Assembly (NCBI RefSeq): GCF_002150685.1
Contig: NZ_MSSW01000042.1
Location: 62,001 to 126,000 of the forward strand
Source: Algoriphagus antarcticus
GTDB lineage: Bacteria; Bacteroidota; Bacteroidia; Cytophagales; Cyclobacteriaceae
Length of the DNA stretch: 64,000 nt
Reading direction: 5' to 3'
The notes under the pieces are model-generated. The model was not told the origin of the DNA. It was given only the letters and a program-made list of their open reading frames with translations, and did not search any database. Every line of letters starts with the position of its first letter. The first letter of the stretch is position 1. This document shows, in pieces, positions 7,476 through 14,803 of this stretch. Made by a program: the position numbers and the translations under genes.

Positions 7476-9014
7476 ATGAGTAAAACAAACGAATTCATCA
7501 CCCATTTGGCCGAAGGTCAAAAATATAAGAAAGACTCAATTATGCTTGGTACAGGAATTTTGGATGGAGTGCCAGTGACTGGTGCACAAATCAAAATCGC
7601 ACTAAAGACCATGAATAGACATGGACTTATAGCAGGTGCAACGGGAACAGGAAAAACAAAAACCTTGCAGGTGATCGCCGAGCAATTGGCACTGAAAGGC
7701 GTTCCATCGGTCTTGATGGATTTGAAAGGTGATCTATCAGGTCTTTCTCAGCCAGGTACTGCCAATGATTTTATCAAAAACAGATCTCAGGTCATAGGAG
7801 TGGATTATGTGCCGATGGGATTACCGATAGAGCTGATGTCTATTTCTGACGAAAAGGGAGTTAGACTGAAGGCTTCTGTTTCTGAATTTGGGCCAGTTTT
7901 GATTGCTCAGATACTTGAGCTCAATGATACGCAACAAGGAGTGATCTCTCTGATTTTTCGCTATTGCGACGTGCATCACCTGCCTTTAGTGGATTTGAAA
8001 GACTTAAAGCGAGTGCTTCAGTTCATCACTAATGAAGGCAAAGAAGCTATCCAAAAGGAATATGGACAGGTTTCATCCGCTTCTGTGAATACTATCATGC
8101 GCAAAATTATCGAGCTTGAGCAGCAAGGAGCTGAGCGTTTTTTCGGTGAAAAATCATTTGATGTCGAGGACTTTTTGAGAACCAAAGATGGTAAAGGTGT
8201 GATATCCGTAATCCGACTGACTGATATTCAAAGCCGTCCCAAGCTGTTTTCGACCTTTATGCTGAGCCTGCTTTCGGAGATCTATGAAACCTTCCCCGAA
8301 CAAGGAGACGCTGATCAGCCTAAGCTTTGCCTGTTTATAGATGAAGCCCATTTAGTATTTTCCAATGCTTCAAAGGACCTTCTGGAGAAAATAGAAGCTA
8401 TTGTGAAGTTGATCCGATCTAAGGGAGTTGGAGTGTATTTTTGTACCCAATCTCCCACGGATGTTCCAGATAGTATTTTAGGTCAATTAGGACTGAAAGT
8501 CCAGCATGCCTTGAGAGCTTTTACCGCAAAGGATAGAAGGGCAATTACCAAAACTGCTGAAAACTATCCTGATTCGCCTTATTATGATACTTCAGAAGTA
8601 CTGACGTCCATGGGAATAGGAGAGGCGCTGATCACTGCTTTGGATGAAAAAGGAATTCCTACGCCTCTAGCGCATACATTAGTCAGAGCCCCGATTACCC
8701 GAATGGATATTTTGAATCCCTCGGAAATAGATGCTGTAATCGAAAATTCTGCTTTAGTTTACAAATACAATCAAGACATAGACCGAGAAAGTGCTTTTGA
8801 GCTTTTAGAAAAAAAAATGGCTGATCTGGAGGAGGTTCAAAAAAAAGCCGAATTACCAGGTCCAAAAGCTCCAGCTAGGACAACACAAAGAACAGCTCAA
8901 GAAGCTTCACTCATAGAGGAACTGAGTAAAAATACGATGGTGAGACAATTGGGAAAAACGATTTTCAGAGAATTGACAAGAGGGATTTTAGGTTCATTCA
9001 GAAGGAAAAGATGA
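7476..9014 (+). CDS. HerA-like ATPase, DUF853 family
   Basis: FtsK/HerA-superfamily P-loop ATPase. Residues 54-61 are the Walker A GATGTGKT and the Walker B is LCLFIDEAHLVF (about 285-296); an arginine-rich sensor region follows (IRSKGVGVYFCTQSPTDVPD). The short beta-rich N-terminus and 512-residue length agree with the DUF853 (YjgR-like) family. Function is poorly defined; relatives are DNA-translocating motors, and no nuclease (NurA) gene is adjacent. The C-terminal tail is basic (GILGSFRRKR). The next gene starts 37 bp downstream with a TTG, so co-transcription is possible. Confidence 0.88.
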   Translation: MSKTNEFITHLAEGQKYKKDSIMLGTGILDGVPVTGAQIKIALKTMNRHGLIAGATGTGKTKTLQVIAEQLALKGVPSVLMDLKGDLSGLSQPGTANDFIKNRSQVIGVDYVPMGLPIELMSISDEKGVRLKASVSEFGPVLIAQILELNDTQQGVISLIFRYCDVHHLPLVDLKDLKRVLQFITNEGKEAIQKEYGQVSSASVNTIMRKIIELEQQGAERFFGEKSFDVEDFLRTKDGKGVISVIRLTDIQSRPKLFSTFMLSLLSEIYETFPEQGDADQPKLCLFIDEAHLVFSNASKDLLEKIEAIVKLIRSKGVGVYFCTQSPTDVPDSILGQLGLKVQHALRAFTAKDRRAITKTAENYPDSPYYDTSEVLTSMGIGEALITALDEKGIPTPLAHTLVRAPITRMDILNPSEIDAVIENSALVYKYNQDIDRESAFELLEKKMADLEEVQKKAELPGPKAPARTTQRTAQEASLIEELSKNTMVRQLGKTIFRELTRGILGSFRRKR

Positions 9015-9051
9015 TTGTATTAGTAAGTTGTATTTCAATAGATTATAAGTT

Positions 9052-10257
9052 TTGAAAATAGGTGTAATTGGAGGTGGAGCAGCTGGATTTTTTGCAGCGA
9101 TCCACGCAAGCGGGCAGGGTAGAGAAGTTACCATTTTCGAAAAATCACCCAAGCTATTATCCAAGGTGAAAGTATCGGGTGGTGGGAGATGTAATGTCAC
9201 GCATCGACCGATGGAAATCTCGAAATTGGTCAAAAACTATCCTCGTGGAGAGAAATTTCTAAAACGTATTTTTCCAAAATTCAAGTCGGAGGATACCATC
9301 AATTGGTTTGAAAGTAGAGGAGTAGAACTGAAGGTGGAAGCAGACGGAAGGATGTTTCCTGTTTCGGATTCATCCCAATCCATCATTGATGTATTGCTCA
9401 AAGAGGCTCACAAGCTCAATATTTCCATTCGGAAATCATGTGGAGTTAAGTCAATAACTCCTGTGGAAAAGCAATATAAACTTGAAACAGATGCAGGTAT
9501 TATCGTAGTAGATAAATTAATCATCGCAACTGGCGGTCATCCGAAATTAGATAGTTACTCTTTTCTCAAAGATCTCAAGCACAGTATTGTAGAACCTATT
9601 CCTTCACTTTTCACTTTCAATACTCCTAAGGAATCTCTACGTGAACTTATGGGTCTATCAGTGGCAGATGGAATAGTCAAAATCGAAGGCACCAAAATGA
9701 CTTATCGAGGGCCGGTATTAGTGACACATTGGGGAGTAAGTGGACCGGCAGTTTTGAAGTTGTCAGCTTTCGGAGCGCAATGGCTAAAAGACAGAAATTA
9801 CGTAGCCAATGCATTAATCAATTGGAATGGAGCATTTGGTGAGGAGGAATACAACGCTCATATCAAAAGCTACGCACTCGCTCACCCTAATCGCAAAGTA
9901 GTAAGCAATTCACTTTTTGATATTCCTTCAAGACTTTGGGAGCATTTTTGCGAGCGTTCAGGAATAGAAAATTCGCAACTATTTGCTACACTTTCGAAAA
10001 AGCAAATCAATAAGTTGGTACAGAATCTTTTTTGCTATACTTTGAGAGTCGAAGGCAAAACCACATTCAAAGAAGAATTTGTAACAGCCGGAGGAATAGC
10101 CTTGAATGAGGTGAATCCTGATACCATGGAAAGTAATTATTACCCAAACCTTTACTTTGCCGGGGAAGTTTTGAATATTGATGGAATTACTGGTGGCTTT
10201 AATTTCCAAGCTGCCTGGTCCACAGGATTTCTTGCTGGTATAGCAACATTCAACTAA
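9052..10257 (+). CDS. FAD-dependent oxidoreductase, BaiN/HI0933 (YhiN) family
   Basis: Soluble flavoprotein of uncertain substrate. The N-terminal dinucleotide fold has GxGxxG as VIGGGAAGFFAA (residues 4-15); the family signature VSGGGRCNVTH lies near residues 42-52. The C-terminal FAD motif is NLYFAGEVLNIDGITGG (about 366-382) and continues FNFQAAWSTG. 401 residues fits the family. The start is TTG at 9052, directly before the conserved KIGVIGGG; no ATG lies between it and the motif. Family members include 3-dehydro-bile-acid delta4,6-reductase, but annotation transfer to that activity is not justified here. A small gene follows 5 bp downstream. Confidence 0.88.
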   Translation: MKIGVIGGGAAGFFAAIHASGQGREVTIFEKSPKLLSKVKVSGGGRCNVTHRPMEISKLVKNYPRGEKFLKRIFPKFKSEDTINWFESRGVELKVEADGRMFPVSDSSQSIIDVLLKEAHKLNISIRKSCGVKSITPVEKQYKLETDAGIIVVDKLIIATGGHPKLDSYSFLKDLKHSIVEPIPSLFTFNTPKESLRELMGLSVADGIVKIEGTKMTYRGPVLVTHWGVSGPAVLKLSAFGAQWLKDRNYVANALINWNGAFGEEEYNAHIKSYALAHPNRKVVSNSLFDIPSRLWEHFCERSGIENSQLFATLSKKQINKLVQNLFCYTLRVEGKTTFKEEFVTAGGIALNEVNPDTMESNYYPNLYFAGEVLNIDGITGGFNFQAAWSTGFLAGIATFN

Positions 10258-10262
10258 CGAAT

Positions 10263-10613
10263 ATGGAACTAATTTATCCAGAACTTGATCAGCTTATCTG
10301 CGACATGTCAGAGGGTGATGTAGAATTTCAGAAGGAATTGACTTTAGCGCTTTATAAAGGACTTATGGAACTTAAAGAAAAATATGCTGAAGGTTCATTC
10401 GTAAAAGATGATTTTATAATTCAGCAAATTCGCCACAAGATGAAGCCTACGCTTAGTATGTTTGAATTTTCTCACATCATTGAAGAGCTACAAATTGGTA
10501 AAGAGATCATTGAAAATGAAGGATACGAGGGATTAGCCTTTGATTCGCATTACCAAAATTTGCAAGAAAAGTTAGACCTGGCAATTAATCGGGTTTATGA
10601 ATTAACCCTATAA
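10263..10613 (+). CDS. Small helical protein, possibly Hpt-like
   Basis: Hypothetical 116-residue acidic, helical protein, 5 bp downstream of the flavoprotein and probably co-transcribed. The central segment IRHKMKPTLSMFEFSHI (from about residue 57) resembles the H-x-x-K active-site helix of histidine phosphotransfer domains, with the histidine at about 59, but the usual small-residue and glycine positions are not all present. It could be a genuine Hpt protein serving a phosphorelay or a degenerate four-helix bundle. No kinase or receiver gene is adjacent. The ORF is well placed, with an ATG at 10263 and a hairpin directly after its stop. Confidence 0.55.
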   Translation: MELIYPELDQLICDMSEGDVEFQKELTLALYKGLMELKEKYAEGSFVKDDFIIQQIRHKMKPTLSMFEFSHIIEELQIGKEIIENEGYEGLAFDSHYQNLQEKLDLAINRVYELTL

Positions 10614-10648
10614 AAAAAAGGAGCTAGCACCCGCCGCTCCACTTTTTA
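10612..10648. terminator. Hairpin with U-runs on both strands
   Basis: GGAGC (10620-10624) and GCTCC (10636-10640) form a stem with an 11-nt loop. The hairpin is flanked by an A8 run on the left and ACTTTTT on the right, so it can terminate in both directions. It closes the 10263-10613 gene on the plus strand; the minus-strand U-run (T8) is actually the longer. Confidence 0.6.
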
Positions 10649-10687
10649 AATCAAGTACCCTATGAAGAATTTTACGTTGCAAAAGTA
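10613..10687 (-). ncRNA. Candidate short transcript (promoter box to terminator, about 60 nt)
   Basis: On the minus strand a perfect TAnnTTTG box (TACTTTTG, 10680-10687) is followed about 40 nt later by the GC-rich hairpin and then T8. That is the layout of a small RNA of about 60 nt. No -33 TTG is clear (a TTCG occurs at about the right place). No matching known RNA family is recognised. It could equally be chance plus the terminator of the upstream gene. Confidence 0.3.
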
Positions 10688-10717
10688 ATGGGTAAATACT
10701 TTTCGAATTTTAAGAGA

Positions 10718-10732
10718 ACATGAATTTCATGT
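10718..10732. promoter_or_regulatory. 15-bp perfect palindrome before the YheT-type hydrolase
   Basis: ACATGAATTTCATGT has 7-bp arms around one central base. It sits about 10 bp upstream of a -7 box (TATTTTTG, 10742-10749), i.e. over the -33 region of the hydrolase promoter, a position expected for a repressor or activator site. The regulator is unknown. Confidence 0.4.
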
Positions 10733-10741
10733 AAAGCTTTT

Positions 10742-10749
10742 TATTTTTG
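10742..10749 (+). promoter_or_regulatory. -7 promoter box of the YheT-type hydrolase gene
   Basis: TATTTTTG matches TAnnTTTG exactly and lies only 7 bp before the ATG at 10757, so the mRNA would be leaderless or nearly so. Confidence 0.5.
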
Positions 10750-10756
10750 AGGTCTC

Positions 10757-11716
10757 ATGAGTATAATCAAATCAAGCTACTCAGGGCCTCCGGCATACTT
10801 ATTCAATGGACATCTGGAAACGATTATTCCCAGCTTATTTAGAAAAGTTTTTGATGTAGCCTATACCAGAGTAAAAATTGACACACCAGACGGTGATTTT
10901 TTGAATTTGGATTGGTCGAAGGTTGGTAGCTCCAAACTGTTGATTATTTCCCATGGATTAGAGGGCGACTCTGAGCGTCATTATGTAAAAGGAATGGTTA
11001 AATTGTTCAATTCCAATAAAATAGATGTATTGGTTTGGAACAACCGTTCATGCGGCGGGGAGATCAATTTGAGGCCAATCTTGTATCATCATGGAGCTAG
11101 TTATGATTTGGAAACTACGATTTCTCATGTGCTTAGAACTCATTCATACGAAGAGATCTACCTGACAGGAATAAGTATGGGAGGCGCTCAAACACTCAAA
11201 TACCTTGGGGAAAAAGGTAGAGATTTGCCAATAGAAATTAAACGAGCCGCAGTGTATTCTACCCCGTGCAATTTACTTTCAAGTGCTACTACACTGAAAC
11301 GTCGAAGCAATTCTTTCTATAGAAACAGATTTTTAGGAAAACTTAAAATTAAAATTCGTGCAAAAGCAGCTCAATATCCCGAATTGATAGATCTGGATCT
11401 GCTGGAGAAAGTCAATGATTTTGATTCTTTTGATACACATTTTACAGCCAAATTGCACGGATTCAGAGATGCAGATGACTTCTACAAAGCTGTAAGTGCT
11501 GATAATTGGATGCCTTCGATTGCCATTCCCACCTTAATTATAAATGCGCTAAATGACCCGCTGCTAGGGGCTGAATGCTACCCAGTCAAGCTCGCAGAAA
11601 AAATGAATGAGCTCACACTCGAAATGCCAAAGAGAGGAGGGCATACAGGTTTTGTGGTTCGAGGCCAAGAGTTCACTTGGGCAGAACTTAGAGTTCAAGA
11701 ATTCCTATTGGATTAA
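10757..11716 (+). CDS. Alpha/beta hydrolase, YheT family
   Basis: Probable carboxylesterase-type hydrolase. Family features in order: N-terminal LFNGHLETIIPSLFR (about 15-29), oxyanion region IISHGLEGDSERHYVKG (about 67-83), nucleophile elbow TGISMGGAQT with the serine at about residue 140, aspartate region LIINALNDPLLG (about 255-266), and the late histidine in KRGGHTGFV. 319 residues is typical of YheT. The physiological ester is unknown. The gene starts 7 bp after a TAnnTTTG box and appears monocistronic; the next gene begins 54 bp downstream. Confidence 0.88.
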   Translation: MSIIKSSYSGPPAYLFNGHLETIIPSLFRKVFDVAYTRVKIDTPDGDFLNLDWSKVGSSKLLIISHGLEGDSERHYVKGMVKLFNSNKIDVLVWNNRSCGGEINLRPILYHHGASYDLETTISHVLRTHSYEEIYLTGISMGGAQTLKYLGEKGRDLPIEIKRAAVYSTPCNLLSSATTLKRRSNSFYRNRFLGKLKIKIRAKAAQYPELIDLDLLEKVNDFDSFDTHFTAKLHGFRDADDFYKAVSADNWMPSIAIPTLIINALNDPLLGAECYPVKLAEKMNELTLEMPKRGGHTGFVVRGQEFTWAELRVQEFLLD

Positions 11717-11770
11717 GCTTAGACTTTAGCATTTGCTATATTGTGAACCAAATCACCAAAAGAATTTGAT

Positions 11771-13288
11771 ATGAGAAAAGTGTTTTTCGGAAGCTTGGTG
11801 CTGCTGTCACTACTTACATTTTTTCTAATGTGGTATTTCCAATTTGTACAGTTCAAATTGGGATATTTCATATTAGGAATTCTTGTAATTCTCTTTGCTA
11901 TAGGTATTTATGATATCAATCAGAAGACTCATGCCATCCTGAGAAATTTTCCTGTACTTGGACATTTTCGCTATTTACTTGAGAAAATAAGTCCGGAAAT
12001 ACAACAGTATTTTATTGAAACAAACACAGATGGAAGACCATTTAGTCGAAACCTACGTTCGTTAGTTTATACACGTGCAAAGAATGTGAATGACACTCAT
12101 CCGTTTGGTACTCAGAAAGATATTAGTGGAGAAGATTACATTGGTCTTAGACATTCTATCTACGCGATTCACACGCAAGATGAAGATCCACGGGTGACTA
12201 TCGGAAATGACTCCTGCAAGCAACCTTATTCAGCATCTATCTTTAATATTTCTGCAATGAGCTTTGGTTCACTCAGCTCTAATGCTATTAAAGCATTGAA
12301 TCTTGGCGCTAAAAAAGGCGGTTTTTGTCACAATACGGGAGAAGGTGGGATATCTGAACATCATAGAGAAGGAGGGGATTTGGTATGGCAAATCGGTACA
12401 GGCTATTTTGGTTGCCGTGATGACCACGGTAATTTCAGTGAGGAGAAATTTGCCGAAAAAGCAAATTGGCCGGAAGTCAAAATGATAGAAATTAAGATTT
12501 CACAAGGTGCGAAACCCGGTCATGGGGGAGTACTTCCCGGAGTGAAGAATACAGCAGAAATAGCTGCAATACGCGGTGTTTTGCAAGGAACTACCATCCT
12601 TTCACCACCTGCTCACAGTGCATTTACCAATGCTACCGAGTTGCTGGAGTTTATCACCAGACTAAGAGAATTGTCCGGCGGTAAACCTGTAGGTTTCAAG
12701 CTCTGCATAGGTAGAACAGAGGAATTTACGGCGATCTGTAAAGAGATCGTGGCTAAGAATGTCTATCCGGATTTCATTACTGTGGATGGAGCGGAAGGCG
12801 GGACGGGTGCTGCGCCTTTAGAATTCTCAGATAGTGTAGGATTACCTCTTGAGCCTGCTCTGATTTTCGTAAGGATAACATTGGAAAAGTTTCAGATACG
12901 CAGTCAAATTAAAATCATTGCTTCAGGTAAAGCCATCAGTGCTTTTGCGATTCTGAAAAACATAGCCCTGGGAGCAGACTTATGTAATTCGGGAAGAGGC
13001 TTTATGTTCAGCATAGGTTGTATTCAGGCACTTCGCTGCAACACAAATGAGTGCCCGACTGGAGTAGCTACGCAAAAAGCAAGCTTGGTTAGGGGATTGG
13101 TGATTACAGACAAATCAGAGCGGGTTTATAATTTCCACAAAAACACGGTTCACGCAGTCCAGGAACTACTTGGTGCTTCTGGTCATAAACATACTTCTGA
13201 ACTCAGTGCAAGTGACCTAGTCAAAGGTGATGAAATGATCAAATTAGCTAACCGTTACCTGCCTGATTCTGTGAACACTCAAGTATAA
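11771..13288 (+). CDS. FMN-binding glutamate-synthase-like protein, membrane-anchored
   Basis: Homologue of the FMN/[3Fe-4S] synthase domain of glutamate synthase, as a stand-alone protein (YerD-like). Two hydrophobic segments occupy residues about 5-50, so it is anchored to the inner membrane. The catalytic barrel has the GltB-type FMN signatures CHNTGEGGISEHH, KISQGAKPGHGGVLPG and VDGAEGGTGAAP; the cluster cysteines appear in ALRCNTNECPTGVATQ plus a preceding cysteine (SIGCIQ). The amidotransferase and gxGxG domains of full GltB are missing, so the partner that supplies ammonia or electrons is unknown. 505 residues is normal for this family. Confidence 0.88.
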   Translation: MRKVFFGSLVLLSLLTFFLMWYFQFVQFKLGYFILGILVILFAIGIYDINQKTHAILRNFPVLGHFRYLLEKISPEIQQYFIETNTDGRPFSRNLRSLVYTRAKNVNDTHPFGTQKDISGEDYIGLRHSIYAIHTQDEDPRVTIGNDSCKQPYSASIFNISAMSFGSLSSNAIKALNLGAKKGGFCHNTGEGGISEHHREGGDLVWQIGTGYFGCRDDHGNFSEEKFAEKANWPEVKMIEIKISQGAKPGHGGVLPGVKNTAEIAAIRGVLQGTTILSPPAHSAFTNATELLEFITRLRELSGGKPVGFKLCIGRTEEFTAICKEIVAKNVYPDFITVDGAEGGTGAAPLEFSDSVGLPLEPALIFVRITLEKFQIRSQIKIIASGKAISAFAILKNIALGADLCNSGRGFMFSIGCIQALRCNTNECPTGVATQKASLVRGLVITDKSERVYNFHKNTVHAVQELLGASGHKHTSELSASDLVKGDEMIKLANRYLPDSVNTQV

Positions 13289-13435
13289 TCAAACCTTCGA
13301 AGAGCACTGTCACCCCGAGCGAAGTCGAAGGGTTTAAACTAAATTTTTGTATTGTGCTCCTTGAAGATGTGGCTCAGCACTCATTTTATAAACTTTCGAG
13401 GTTTCATCCGGATCGCTTATCTGGAATCTCAACCG

Positions 13436-14638
13436 TTACATAAATCTTTTCAAGGCCAAGTCGGCCACAGTTCCGCCAATAGCAAGAGAGCTGGTAGCGG
13501 CTGGGGAAGGAGCATTGAGGACGTTGATGGCATGCGCAGATTCTCTGATTGCAAAATCATCTAAAAGTCCACCTGTGCGATCACAGGCTTGAGCCCTTAC
13601 TCCAGCTCCGCCTTCGGTAAGGTCAGATTCTTGGATTTCAGGTATCAATTCCTGAAGTGCTTTGGTAAATGCCGCTTTCGAAAAAGATCTATACATCTCG
13701 CCAAAGCCTGTTTGCCAGTATTTGGCTGCCACTTTTTGGAATCCAGGCCAAGCCAACGATTCAGCAAGCTCTTTGAGGTTGATTTGTGATTTTTTGTATC
13801 CTTCCCTGCGAAAAGCTAAAACTGCATTTGGCCCAGCTTCTACGCCACCTTTTATCATTCTAGTGAAATGAACGCCAAGGAAAGGGAAGTTAGGATCAGG
13901 AACTGGGTAAATTAGATTTTTGACCAAAAACTCTCTGTCCTTTCTAAGTTTGAAGTATTCACCTCTGAACGGAATGATTTTCACATCTATCGGATCTTTT
14001 TCGCTCATCTGTGCAACCTTATCCGAATAAAGTCCGGCACAGTTAATTACCAATTTACTTTGAAAGGTTTTCTTAGAAGTTTCAATGTAATTGATACCTT
14101 CCTGTTGCTTTATTCCTAGTACTTTATGATTCAAAAAAATCTCACCGCCATTCTGGATTATCTTCCTTCCATAAGCTAGCGCGACTTGAAAATAATCCAC
14201 TATTCCAGTCTGGGGAACATGAAGAGCTGCTACTCCAGCACAATGAGGTTCATACTCTTTCAACTCCTCTAAGGTGATATACTTAGTTCCCGCCAATCCA
14301 TTCTGAATTCCTCTTTCATACAAGTTGTTCAGCAATGGCTTTTGGGCTTCTCTTGTGGCAACTACTACTTTTCCTGTGATCTCAAAGGGGATTTTTTCTT
14401 CTTCGCAGAACTGAATGAGTTCATGATATCCGCCGATGCAATTGGTAGCCTTCAGAGAGCCAGGCTTGTAATATAGCCCAGAGTGAATGACCCCACTATT
14501 ATTGCCAGTCTGGTGCTTTGCTAGCTGATCTTCTTTCTCCAAAATGGCGATATTCAGATCTGGACGTGCTTTTTTGATTTTAAGTGCAGTTGCCAAGCCT
14601 ACAATCCCACCACCAATTATTATAATATCGTATATCAT
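13436..14638 (-). CDS. lhgO: L-2-hydroxyglutarate oxidase
   Basis: FAD-dependent enzyme that oxidises L-2-hydroxyglutarate to 2-oxoglutarate and passes electrons to the membrane quinone pool. The N-terminal FAD fold is DIIIIGGGIVGLATALKIK (residues 4-22). The family-typical segment HQTGNNSGVIHSGLYYKPGS lies at about 41-60, and GVHFTRMIKGGVEAGPNAVL near 255-274. The C-terminus ends in the second FAD contact region (NVLNAPSPAATSSLAIG). 400 residues is standard. It is monocistronic and convergent with the glutamate-synthase-like gene. Both touch glutamate/2-oxoglutarate metabolism, but operon linkage is impossible in this orientation. Confidence 0.93.
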   Translation of the reverse strand: MIYDIIIIGGGIVGLATALKIKKARPDLNIAILEKEDQLAKHQTGNNSGVIHSGLYYKPGSLKATNCIGGYHELIQFCEEEKIPFEITGKVVVATREAQKPLLNNLYERGIQNGLAGTKYITLEELKEYEPHCAGVAALHVPQTGIVDYFQVALAYGRKIIQNGGEIFLNHKVLGIKQQEGINYIETSKKTFQSKLVINCAGLYSDKVAQMSEKDPIDVKIIPFRGEYFKLRKDREFLVKNLIYPVPDPNFPFLGVHFTRMIKGGVEAGPNAVLAFRREGYKKSQINLKELAESLAWPGFQKVAAKYWQTGFGEMYRSFSKAAFTKALQELIPEIQESDLTEGGAGVRAQACDRTGGLLDDFAIRESAHAINVLNAPSPAATSSLAIGGTVADLALKRFM

Positions 14639-14803
14639 GATTCTCGATTTTCAATCTCAAATATACTAGCGGATTTTTCTAATTTCCTTTTCTATACCTC
14701 TCCTGATATACTAACCTTAGTAATTTTTACCTGCCCAAGTAGCAATTTGAATGGTTAATGAATTTATTTTGCAGGAATTAATGTTCAGTGCTTTAAATAT
14801 TTC

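Noticed and set aside
13305-13334. CCCCGAGCGAAGTCGAAGGG intergenic piece as a distinct element
   Set aside because: It is one short sequence typical of scattered intergenic repeats, with no boundaries or second full copy in the window.
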